Below, piece after piece: positions 23,606 through 29,543 of a stretch of DNA of 30,318 bases. The notes beneath the pieces are model-generated. The model was given only the letters and a program-made list of their open reading frames with translations. It made no database searches and was not told the DNA's origin. The DNA lies in the IMG/VR virus record IMGVR_UViG_3300042896_000682, positions 1-30,318 of that record; one strand, given 5' to 3'. The stretch is from a virus. The translations under genes were made by a program, and so were the position numbers. The number at the start of each line of letters is the position of its first letter. Position 1 is the stretch's first letter.

Positions 23606-24799
23606 TTAAATTATACTTGAAACTTCTTTTTTAGACCACGCTTGAAACTCTTTGAATTTTTGCATGATTTCAGTAACCTTTGCATTTGCTTCACTCAAAG
23701 GAGAATCTGCTATTTCAAAACTATCTACCCATTTATGGAGTTTTTCAACTGTTGGTTTTAGCTCTTCAATTCTTTTAGCTTCGGCTTTAGCTTTTACTTT
23801 TGCATCAGCATCTTCTTTCTCTTTTTGGGCTATATCTTCCAATCTTTTAGCTTCAGCATACTCAGCATCTTCTTTGGCTTTTTTGTCAGCATCAAGCTTA
23901 TTTTGAACCTCAGCTAATTCATTCGCCTTTCTTTCATTTTCAAGTCTTAAAGCTTCATTTGCTTTATCGGCTGCATTTTGTTTGGCTTCAAATTCAGCTT
24001 CTAAATCAGCTTTACGTTTTGCTTCGGCTTCATCAGATGCTTTTTGTTTCTCCTCTAATTCTTTTCGAGTTTTCTCGTTAGCATCATCTATAGCTTTTTG
24101 TTTGGCTTCCCGCTCCTCAGCATCTTTTTTATCGGCTTCCTCTTTGGCTTTTTTCTGAGCTTCAAATTCAGCTTTCTCTTTGGCTAATTTTTCAGCTTCA
24201 ACTCTTTGGTTTTCCTTTTCAGTTAAGGATTTAATTTTATCTTCTAACTGCTGTTTTAGGAGTTGAACTTTTGAAGCAAATTGCAAATCGAACTCTTCAA
24301 AATCTTCATCATTTTGAAACAAATTCAACTCAAAATCCAATTTCATATCAACTATATTTTCAAAAGTCAAAGTATCAACTTTGGATTTTTCAGATAGATA
24401 GATGGCATCGATTTTAGAAAGAATCAAATCCTTACGTTCTTGGTCTTTTCTCTCTTTTTCAAGGCGTTCCGTTTCTTTTATTGCTTCGAAACGCTTAACC
24501 TCTTCCTGTTGTTTTTCCTCAGATGGTAGCGTGATGTCAATAAGCTCCTTTGTGGCTTCACTAACTTTAGTACGAACATCTTTAAGTTTTGAAGCAATAA
24601 GCTTTTCTTGCTTTTCGATGGTAGTTCTGGCACTTACTAAAATGGTTCTACTCTTTTTAGCTTCTTCAAAACTTTTGTTATCCGTAATTGCAATGAAAGG
24701 ATTTTCATTTACGATAAGTTGTTGTTTTTCTTTCCAACCTTGCAGTTCTGGAAGCATTGATACTTCTAATTCTTCCAATGTGATTAATTGCTCTGTCAT
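23606..24799 (-). CDS. long coiled-coil phage early protein
   Basis: 397 residues. The N-terminal ~130 residues (EEAKKSRTILVSARTTIEKQ, KLKDVRTKVSEATKELID) look like the DUF1351-type phage protein that sits near recombinases. Residues ~185-355 are a low-complexity coiled coil of Ala, Glu, Lys and Asp. The C-terminus (VEKLHKWVDSFEIADSPLSE) is globular. It lies upstream of the exonuclease in the same operon. Possible structural or recombination cofactor. Confidence 0.6.
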   Translation of the reverse strand: MTEQLITLEELEVSMLPELQGWKEKQQLIVNENPFIAITDNKSFEEAKKSRTILVSARTTIEKQEKLIASKLKDVRTKVSEATKELIDITLPSEEKQQEEVKRFEAIKETERLEKERKDQERKDLILSKIDAIYLSEKSKVDTLTFENIVDMKLDFELNLFQNDEDFEEFDLQFASKVQLLKQQLEDKIKSLTEKENQRVEAEKLAKEKAEFEAQKKAKEEADKKDAEEREAKQKAIDDANEKTRKELEEKQKASDEAEAKRKADLEAEFEAKQNAADKANEALRLENERKANELAEVQNKLDADKKAKEDAEYAEAKRLEDIAQKEKEDADAKVKAKAEAKRIEELKPTVEKLHKWVDSFEIADSPLSEANAKVTEIMQKFKEFQAWSKKEVSSII

Positions 24800-24815
24800 T
24801 GTATTTAAAATTTGA

Positions 24816-24938
24816 TTATTGTTGTAAAATAAAGTATGCTGTCAAAGCACCTAGTAAAGCTCCAATTGTTAATTCGATAAGCATCCCATAACAAAACACC
24901 GTGAATATTTTGTTAGTTCTTTCATCATCTAAATTCAT
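24816..24938 (-). CDS. 40-residue membrane peptide
   Basis: ATG at 24938, stop at 24816-24818. The sequence MNLDDERTNKIFTVFCYGML continues with a hydrophobic, Gly/Ala-rich span (IELTIGALLGALTAYFIL) and ends QQ. The ATG overlaps the stop of the 48-residue gene just upstream (ATGA), which argues for a real coupled gene. One predicted membrane span; unknown function. Confidence 0.6.
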   Translation of the reverse strand: MNLDDERTNKIFTVFCYGMLIELTIGALLGALTAYFILQQ

Positions 24939-25081
24939 GATGCTTTTTTTGCTTCAAAGTTGATTCGCATTTCTATAAGGAATTCATCAAAGAATGCTCT
25001 TTCTGGATATGTTAATTCTGAATAGGGCTTTCCGTTGATAAGCCACTTCCCGTTTAGGTTTGTGATTTCTATTTTTCGCAT
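24935..25081 (-). CDS. 48-residue hypothetical peptide
   Basis: ATG at 25081, stop TGA at 24935-24937. It begins MRKIEITNLNGKWLINGKPY and ends with a helix (SELTYPERAFFDEFLIEMRI). It overlaps the gene upstream by 13 bp and the membrane peptide downstream by 4 bp. Tiling with its neighbours and normal codon use support it; no family recognised. Confidence 0.6.
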   Translation of the reverse strand: MRKIEITNLNGKWLINGKPYSELTYPERAFFDEFLIEMRINFEAKKAS

Positions 25082-25290
25082 TGCTTTTGCTTTTTAAAGG
25101 ATTTGATTATTTCTTCGGAGTACACTAGATCTGTTCTGTGGACAACATGACCAAAAGAATTTCTTTTATCAGATACTGGATTTCCTTCTTTGTCAATTTC
25201 TTTAAAGTGATGAAAACCACTTTCCCGAACTGCGGAAACCTGAAGTAACTTTCCTGATTTTGTTTTATAGATTTCGTTTTTTAAGACCAT
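25069..25290 (-). CDS. hypothetical 73-residue protein
   Basis: MVLKNEIYKTKSGKLLQVSA with a small beta-rich core (HHFKEIDKEGNPVSDKRNSF) and basic C-terminus (KSFKKQKQCEK). No recognised family. It overlaps both neighbours (13 bp and 10 bp), so it belongs to the early operon. Confidence 0.6.
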   Translation of the reverse strand: MVLKNEIYKTKSGKLLQVSAVRESGFHHFKEIDKEGNPVSDKRNSFGHVVHRTDLVYSEEIIKSFKKQKQCEK

Positions 25291-25487
25291 TCCAACTCTT
25301 TTTTTAGTTTCGCAATCTTTTTGGCTATCTTCAAATCCTTTAAATTTTGAAGGCGATTTAATTCCTCATTGATTTCAAAGATGTCTTTATTTCGTTCTTC
25401 CTTTGGGTATTTGTTCGTTAGAATATCAAACATCTCTAAGGTCTTTTTACCTAATTTTATTTCTGATTTTATTTTTTTGAGTTTCAT
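25281..25487 (-). CDS. hypothetical 68-residue coiled protein
   Basis: Lys/Glu-rich helical protein (MKLKKIKSEIKLGKKTLEMF, then EINEELNRLQNLKDLKIAKK). Probably a single coiled coil. Two bp downstream of the 100-residue gene, 10-bp overlap with the next. Function unknown. Confidence 0.55.
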   Translation of the reverse strand: MKLKKIKSEIKLGKKTLEMFDILTNKYPKEERNKDIFEINEELNRLQNLKDLKIAKKIAKLKKELEWS

Positions 25488-25489
25488 CC

Positions 25490-25792
25490 TTAGTTTAGAT
25501 TAAAAAGTTTCACACATCCCATTTCAACATTCATTTTGAAAACCGTTTCCGCATCGAAATACATTTTCTGATTAAGGAAAAAAGCGAAGTTTTGAGCGAA
25601 ACTTGAAAGAGTTGCTGACTGGGTAATGATTCTTTTTTTGCTCCAAACCGCAAAAGGCATCGTAGAACGTAAGCTTGTTATTTCATTCAAAATCGCTTCG
25701 ATTTCTAAGAATGAAAGGCTTTGGATTTCACCGTTGTAGTTCACATTTATTTTCTGTGAGGTGAAATCGTTTGTTTTTTCTGGAATTTCCAT
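25490..25792 (-). CDS. hypothetical 100-residue protein
   Basis: MEIPEKTNDFTSQKINVNYN, then a helix (SLSFLEIEAILNEITSLRST) and a QNFAFFLNQKMYFDAETVFK stretch. No family recognised. It follows a hairpin at 25841-25870 and precedes tightly packed small genes. Confidence 0.55.
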   Translation of the reverse strand: MEIPEKTNDFTSQKINVNYNGEIQSLSFLEIEAILNEITSLRSTMPFAVWSKKRIITQSATLSSFAQNFAFFLNQKMYFDAETVFKMNVEMGCVKLFNLN

Positions 25793-25840
25793 ATCTTTGC
25801 TTTTTGATTATGCCTGCTCGGCGTTTTTAAAATTTGATTG

Positions 25841-25870
25841 AAACCACTTTTCGAGAAGTGGTTTTTTTAT
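25841..25870 (+). terminator. hairpin with T run, orientation uncertain
   Basis: Stem AAACCACTT (25841-25849) and AAGTGGTTT (25856-25864), loop TTCGAG, followed by T-rich sequence on the plus strand. On the minus strand no strong T run follows, so it may be an attenuator or partial terminator inside the leftward early operon rather than a full stop. No rightward gene ends here. Confidence 0.5.
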
Positions 25871-26055
25871 TTTCTCAACTTTCTTGCTTCTCGTTCTTCA
25901 ATGAGATTCAAGTATCGGTTTACTCCTTGCTTTACCGTTTCGGGTTTAGATTTAGGGGCAACTAGCGCCCCTTCATCAAGCTTTTCCAGTATCTGGAGAA
26001 GCGGCTTTAAATGTTTCCGCAAACATTTTATGTCTTGTTCTGTTAGATTTACCAT
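25867..26055 (-). CDS. hypothetical 62-residue protein
   Basis: MVNLTEQDIKCLRKHLKPLL then QILEKLDEGALVAPKSKPET and NRYLNLIEEREARKLRK; helical, basic at the end. Its ATG overlaps the stop of the 28-residue gene upstream by 7 bp. The hairpin at 25841-25870 overlaps its stop codon. Unknown function. Confidence 0.55.
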   Translation of the reverse strand: MVNLTEQDIKCLRKHLKPLLQILEKLDEGALVAPKSKPETVKQGVNRYLNLIEEREARKLRK

Positions 26056-26135
26056 CTTGTTTCTCTTGGGCAGTTTTTAGCTTGTTCTTGAAGTGCTAAG
26101 TAGATTCTTTTAAAAAATGTCCTGATTGATTTCAT
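26049..26135 (-). CDS. 28-residue peptide
   Basis: ATG at 26135, stop at 26049-26051. MKSIRTFFKRIYLALQEQAK then NCPRETRW: an amphipathic basic helix. It fits between two genes with a 7-bp overlap downstream. Short length makes it tentative. Confidence 0.45.
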   Translation of the reverse strand: MKSIRTFFKRIYLALQEQAKNCPRETRW

Positions 26136-26137
26136 AT

Positions 26138-26359
26138 TTAGTTTGATTTGTTATTTTCCGATTCAAAAAATTGGCTTCTTTTCATTCCTAATTCCGTCTC
26201 AATGAGTTTTAAGCACCATTCTTTGGTGAGCGAATCATCATTATTGTTTATCCATCTAACCACCGTACTATCTGTAATGTTTTTTGGAGAGGCTAAAACG
26301 ATCTTAGCTCTCATACGTGGCTCTCTTATTTTTTCTAAAATATTTTGTCGCATTCCCAT
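26138..26359 (-). CDS. small HTH-like early regulator (putative)
   Basis: 73 residues. AKIVLASPKNITDSTVVRWI reads as the core of a small HTH (ITDSTVVRWI as recognition helix), followed by NNNDDSLTKEWCLKLIETEL. The size and place, near the start of the leftward operon facing the repressor, fit a Cro- or CII-like regulator. An alternative start is Met3. No match to a named family. Confidence 0.55.
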   Translation of the reverse strand: MGMRQNILEKIREPRMRAKIVLASPKNITDSTVVRWINNNDDSLTKEWCLKLIETELGMKRSQFFESENNKSN

Positions 26360-26370
26360 TATGATTTATA

Positions 26371-26499
26371 TTAATTATTATTGTTTGTGCCGTTGTACTT
26401 TCGCAAGTAATTAGTTTCTATTTCCAAAACTGCAACGGCTAATTTTTTCAGTTTATACAATTTTCGTTTCAGCCGTTCTACGAGGGGTATAAATCCCAT
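26371..26499 (-). CDS. 42-residue basic peptide, first early gene
   Basis: ATG at 26499, stop at 26371-26373. MGFIPLVERLKRKLYKLKKL and then AVAVLEIETNYLRKYNGTNN: a Lys/Arg-rich helix. It is the first reading frame after the leftward promoter at 26598-26628 and lies 11 bp from the next gene. Reasonable codon use; small size keeps confidence moderate. Confidence 0.5.
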   Translation of the reverse strand: MGFIPLVERLKRKLYKLKKLAVAVLEIETNYLRKYNGTNNNN

Positions 26500-26584
26500 A
26501 GGCAATTCGTTTTTTATTTTTTTTGTTCGATATGTCAAAGACCATTACATTTTATTCTTACATTTACTTAATATTTGTATTGAA

Positions 26585-26592
26585 TAATTTTG
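26585..26592 (+). promoter_or_regulatory. possible repressor-gene promoter box TAATTTTG
   Basis: TAATTTTG matches TAnnTTTG on the plus strand, 91 bases before the repressor ATG at 26684. No convincing -33 TTG is present at the right spacing, so it may be weak or need activation. It lies close to the leftward promoter, fitting a divergent switch. Confidence 0.35.
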
Positions 26593-26597
26593 TTAGG

Positions 26598-26628
26598 CAA
26601 ATATATGTCGGTTATTCGACATTACAAA
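26598..26628 (-). promoter_or_regulatory. leftward early promoter with repressor operator in spacer
   Basis: On the minus strand: TTTG (-33) at 26625-26628, a 19-base spacer and TATATTTG (-7) at 26598-26605. The spacer contains the palindrome ATGTCG-N6-CGACAT (26605-26622). A second half-site CGACAT lies at 26647-26652 and a weaker ATGTC at 26532-26536. Repressor bound here would block early transcription. This is the best-formed promoter in the window. Confidence 0.7.
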
Positions 26629-26683
26629 ACAAATAAGTAGAAAAATCGACATTTTTTTTTATTTATTTCATATTCCATTAATT

Positions 26684-27295
26684 ATGAGCGATATAGACGT
26701 AAGAGAAATAAGAAAAAAATTAGGACTAACACAATTAGCTTTTGCCAAAAAGATAGGAGTATCAAGAGATACAATAATAAATTATGAAAAAGGAGAAACT
26801 ATTCCAGCATCAAAAATAGAAATGTTGAATAATCTACTTTTAAATAAAAAAGATGTTAGCATTTTAGAAATAATAGAACCTCAACAAGGCGTGCCTTATT
26901 ACGATTTAGATTTCACGGCTGGATTCTTGGAGGTAACCAATAACCAAGGAACAAAGCCGGATTCGTATATTAATCATCCATTTTTTAAAGGATGCGATTA
27001 TGTAGTACGAGCATCAGGACAATCAATGGCAAAGGTGATTTCTCATGGTGACGCAATAGGATTAATAAAGTTGAATAACTGGCAAGATTTTTTCCCTTTT
27101 GGCGAAATTTATGCCATTGTAACGAATGATAATTTTAGAATGATTAAAGTGATCACACAAGGAGATAGTGAAGAACACTATACATTAATAAGTAAACCAA
27201 CTGACGGCAAAAAAGACGAATTTCCACCACAACAAATTAAGAAAAGCAGCATTTCAGCTATTTTCAGAGTTCAAGCTTCAAGCCATTTATTTTAA
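26684..27295 (+). CDS. phage repressor, HTH plus S24 peptidase
   Basis: 203 residues. The N-terminal XRE HTH (REIRKKLGLTQLAFAKKIGV, 7-26, with SRDTIINYEKGE) binds DNA. The C-terminal S24 peptidase has SGQSM with nucleophile Ser114 and general base Lys155 (FRMIKVI). Ala79-Gly80 (FTAGF) is a plausible self-cleavage site. It maintains lysogeny and would be inactivated by RecA upon DNA damage. It is divergent from the early operon, and the likely operators lie between them. First gene of a rightward operon. Confidence 0.9.
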   Translation: MSDIDVREIRKKLGLTQLAFAKKIGVSRDTIINYEKGETIPASKIEMLNNLLLNKKDVSILEIIEPQQGVPYYDLDFTAGFLEVTNNQGTKPDSYINHPFFKGCDYVVRASGQSMAKVISHGDAIGLIKLNNWQDFFPFGEIYAIVTNDNFRMIKVITQGDSEEHYTLISKPTDGKKDEFPPQQIKKSSISAIFRVQASSHLF

Positions 27296-27314
27296 ATTAA
27301 ACAAATCAAAAATT

Positions 27315-27722
27315 ATGAAGAAAATTACTTTACTATTTGTGCTGTCCATCGCTTTGTTTTCATGTTCAAAAAACAACGAACAAGTTGAAATTGCTAAAAA
27401 TAAATTAAAGGAACAAGGAAAAGCTGATATAGAAATTCAAAGTACCAAGTTCGATGTAGTTGAGATGATTGATAAAGATGTGTATAATATTCTTTATTAT
27501 AAAAAAAACAAAGCAATATTTGAAACAGTATCTGTTGGAGGTGATTATAAAGAAATGGAAAATGATTCTAAAAAACTTGCAAGTGAAATCAGAAATTCAA
27601 AAGGAGAAAAAAAGTTTTTCAAGGTTCATTTTTATAGACTTGCTGACAAAGATACCGTAAGTAATAGTATTTTATTTTTGAATGATAAGAATGAAGAAAT
27701 AGGATTTGAATATTTAAAATAA
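27315..27722 (+). CDS. lipoprotein in lysogeny operon
   Basis: 135 residues. Type II signal peptide: MKKITLLFVLSIALFSC with lipobox LFSC and lipidated Cys17. The mature part is small, charged alpha/beta (KNKLKEQGKADIEIQSTKFD, KKFFKVHFYRLADKDTVSNS), with no recognised family. It lies 19 bp after the repressor and is likely expressed in the lysogen, at the membrane. Lysogeny-operon lipoproteins can alter phage adsorption; that is inference. The next gene follows directly. Confidence 0.8.
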   Translation: MKKITLLFVLSIALFSCSKNNEQVEIAKNKLKEQGKADIEIQSTKFDVVEMIDKDVYNILYYKKNKAIFETVSVGGDYKEMENDSKKLASEIRNSKGEKKFFKVHFYRLADKDTVSNSILFLNDKNEEIGFEYLK

Positions 27723-27989
27723 ATGACTCCAATTGACACTAAAATATTAGACTTAATTGATATACTTAAAACATTAGGCATCATTGAATATGCCAAAGAT
27801 TTCTGTGAGGCAATAGGAATGCCAAAACAGAGCATTACAAGAATAAGACAAGGTAAGGCTCATTTTACGGCTCAACATATTGCAAACATTTGCAAAGTTT
27901 ATAATATCAATCCGTTCTGGATTTTTGACACTCAAAAAAATGTTTTTAATAGTACTGAAATTCAATTAAATAAGGCAGTTAATCTATAA
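27723..27989 (+). CDS. XRE-like HTH regulator
   Basis: 88 residues. AKDFCEAIGMPKQSITRIRQ then GKAHFTAQHIANICKVYNIN forms a HTH (helices ~24-55) with NPFWIFDT, a common ending in Bacteroidota XRE proteins. The start ATG directly follows the lipoprotein stop (27720-27722), indicating coupling. It may regulate phage or moron genes; a role at the 17-bp palindrome is only a hypothesis. Confidence 0.7.
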   Translation: MTPIDTKILDLIDILKTLGIIEYAKDFCEAIGMPKQSITRIRQGKAHFTAQHIANICKVYNINPFWIFDTQKNVFNSTEIQLNKAVNL

Positions 27990-27997
27990 AATAGCAA

Positions 27998-28016
27998 TGT
28001 ACAAATAGTGTACAAA
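27998..28016. repeat. two TGTACAAA repeats one helical turn apart
   Basis: TGTACAAA at 27998-28005 and again at 28009-28016, 11 bp apart. The phasing and the place between the last phage gene and the att site suggest a protein-binding pair, such as integrase arm sites or an operator. Confidence 0.4.
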
Positions 28017-28097
28017 AACAATAATAACTCATTTTAAATTTGTTTGTAAAACGTTTAAAATCAGTCATGTAATTTATAAAAAGGCGGTATTATAGTT

Positions 28098-28113
28098 TCC
28101 CTCTTTCTCCGCA
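28098..28113 (+). other. probable attR: 3' end of a tRNA-Ser gene
   Basis: TCCCTCTTTCTCCGCA reads as the end of a tRNA-Ser: T-stem strand CCCTC, acceptor strand TTTCTCC, discriminator G. No other part of a tRNA precedes it. It is followed by a strong terminator. Phage genes lie to the left and chromosomal-type genes to the right, so this fits an integration site in which the displaced gene end remains at the right junction. Confidence 0.55.
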
Positions 28114-28116
28114 AAG

Positions 28117-28146
28117 AAAACCCGAAACGAAAGTTTCGGGTTTTTT
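28117..28146 (+). terminator. strong Rho-independent terminator
   Basis: Stem CCCGAAAC (28121-28128) and GTTTCGGG (28133-28140), loop GAAA, A run before and six T after. It probably is the native terminator of the tRNA-Ser gene whose 3' end lies just upstream. Confidence 0.85.
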
Positions 28147-28195
28147 GTTTTCAAGCCCACGCTAAAAGCTTGCTTTTATAATCGGGCTTGAAAAC
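28147..28195. repeat. large nested inverted repeat
   Basis: Outer arms GTTTTCAAGCCC (28147-28158) and GGGCTTGAAAAC (28184-28195) are perfect. An inner stem TAAAAGC (28163-28169) and GCTTTTA (28172-28178) is also perfect. It lies directly after the terminator T run. Could be a second terminator or a cruciform. Confidence 0.75.
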
Positions 28196-28200
28196 AAAAA

Positions 28201-28235
28201 ACAAAGCAAAATTCACTTTGGTTCAGGTTTTCTTT
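28201..28235 (+). repeat. 35-bp direct repeat, copy A
   Basis: The 35 bp starting ACAAAGCAAAATTCACTTTG recur identically at 28321-28355, exactly 120 bp on. The flanking bases are partly similar (CTTGAAAACAA versus CTTAAAAACAA), so the original duplication was longer. No gene overlaps this copy. Confidence 0.9.
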
Positions 28236-28314
28236 GCACGGTTCCCCCTTCTGGGATCAACGGAGTTAATCCTAGAAAATTTAGTTTTCAGAACAACGTT
28301 ATTAGCGGACTTAA

Positions 28315-28542
28315 AAACAAACAAAGCAAAATTCACTTTGGTTCAGGTTTTCTTTTGATATAGCAATTATAAATATTAATAAAACAAATATTAAAACAAT
28401 TGAAGCTATTAAACCTGATCTAAACCGACAAACAGAGCAAGGAAAAGATGATAGAAGACAAGTAGTTGGCCCGCCAAATAAGCATAAACATCCTTCTTTA
28501 AAACTGCACAAACAGGAGCCTAAATATAAAGGTATTTTTTAA
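28315..28542 (+). pseudogene. possible 3' remnant of a gene
   Basis: An open frame with no usable ATG. It ends RRQVVGPPNKHKHPSLKLHK and a few more residues, then TAA at 28540-28542, followed 11 bp later by a terminator. The upstream part enters the 35-bp repeat. It may be the tail of a gene cut by rearrangement. The minus-strand frame here looks like a shadow. Confidence 0.35.
28321..28355 (+). repeat. 35-bp direct repeat, copy B
   Basis: Second copy of the repeat at 28201-28235, identical over 35 bp. It lies at the head of an open frame without a start codon (28315-28542), so the repeat may mark a deletion or rearrangement endpoint. Confidence 0.9.
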
Positions 28543-28553
28543 TCTCTTTCGTA

Positions 28554-28579
28554 GCCTATCAATTTTCGATAGGCATTTT
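28554..28579 (+). terminator. terminator after the gene remnant
   Basis: Stem GCCTATC (28554-28560... GTAGCCTATC end) and GATAGGC (28568-28574) with loop AATTTTC, then ATTTTT. It ends any rightward transcript before the SDR gene. The following 120 bp up to 28700 hold the promoter region of that gene; no clear TAnnTTTG box at standard spacing is seen. Confidence 0.75.
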
Positions 28580-28699
28580 TGTTACAATTGTCCCGTCCTC
28601 AAATAGATTTGTCATTTTGGACACATCTCAAGTCAATTTGGCAACATTTATCATCTATTATATCTTGAACTTTGCATAGTTAAAAATAAAGATCTCACT

Positions 28700-29509
28700 A
28701 TGCAAAAGACTATCTTCATCACCGGAGCCTCGTCAGGACTTGGAAAAACAACTGCCAAATTATTTCAGTCCGAAGGGTGGCATGTAATCGCTACGATGCG
28801 AAACCCGGAAAACGAAAAAGAGCTGACAAAACTTTCAAATGTTACCGTTATGAAGTTGGATGTAAACAACCCAACAGCAATAACTGAAACAGTAAATCAG
28901 CTACTTAAAAGTCATACTGTCGACCTTGTGTTAAACAATGCTGGGTATGGTCTGGTAGGTCCATTGGAAGCCCTAAATGATGAACAAGTTATAAGACAAA
29001 TAAATACCAATTTGCTGGGTACTATCAGGGTAACAAAGGAATTTCTACCCCACTTTCGAAGACGGAAAAGTGGTTTGTTCATCAATATTACTTCAATGTT
29101 CGGTCTTATCGGCTACCCTACCTGCAGTATCTATGCCGCTACAAAGTTTGCGCTGGATGGATTTTCCGAGAGTTTAGCATACGAACTAGCTCATTTTAAT
29201 ATAAAAGTAAAGACTATTGCACCGGGTGGAATTCAAACAGATTTCGCTGGTCGTTCAATGGATGGCGGTATGCATGACGCATACAAAAAATTAGTAGAAA
29301 AAGTAAGCGAAGGATATAGTGAGGAAAAAGCAAGCCAGTTTTCAACACCGGAAAGTATTGCCGAAGTAATCTTTGAAGCAGCCACCGACAATAAGGATCA
29401 GCTACGATATATAGCCGGTAATGATGCGGTTGCCTTGTATAATGAAAGAATTCAACATGGTGCTGAAGAACAATATTTGACGATAAAAAAAATGTTTGAT
29501 TTCAAATGA
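28700..29509 (+). CDS. SDR-family oxidoreductase
   Basis: 269 residues. Classical short-chain dehydrogenase: TGASSGLG cofactor loop (8-15), NNAG (79-82), catalytic Ser132 (ITSMFG), Tyr145 and Lys149 (YAATK), and PGGIQTDF. Length fits the classical family. It would reduce or oxidise a small carbonyl or alcohol with NAD(P); the substrate is unknown. It lies outside the prophage and is followed 34 bp later by another NAD(P)-binding gene in the same direction, probably one operon. Confidence 0.88.
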   Translation: MQKTIFITGASSGLGKTTAKLFQSEGWHVIATMRNPENEKELTKLSNVTVMKLDVNNPTAITETVNQLLKSHTVDLVLNNAGYGLVGPLEALNDEQVIRQINTNLLGTIRVTKEFLPHFRRRKSGLFINITSMFGLIGYPTCSIYAATKFALDGFSESLAYELAHFNIKVKTIAPGGIQTDFAGRSMDGGMHDAYKKLVEKVSEGYSEEKASQFSTPESIAEVIFEAATDNKDQLRYIAGNDAVALYNERIQHGAEEQYLTIKKMFDFK

Positions 29510-29543
29510 GAAATCCGCTTTCAATAACTTAAAAAAAATAAAA

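Noticed and set aside
24402-24815. 137-residue plus-strand frame
   Set aside because: Ser/Phe-rich complement of the Lys/Glu-rich coiled-coil gene, a typical shadow.
28311-28511. 66-residue minus-strand frame with hydrophobic segment
   Set aside because: No promoter or neighbours in that direction; the terminator at 28554 and codon pattern fit the plus-strand remnant better.
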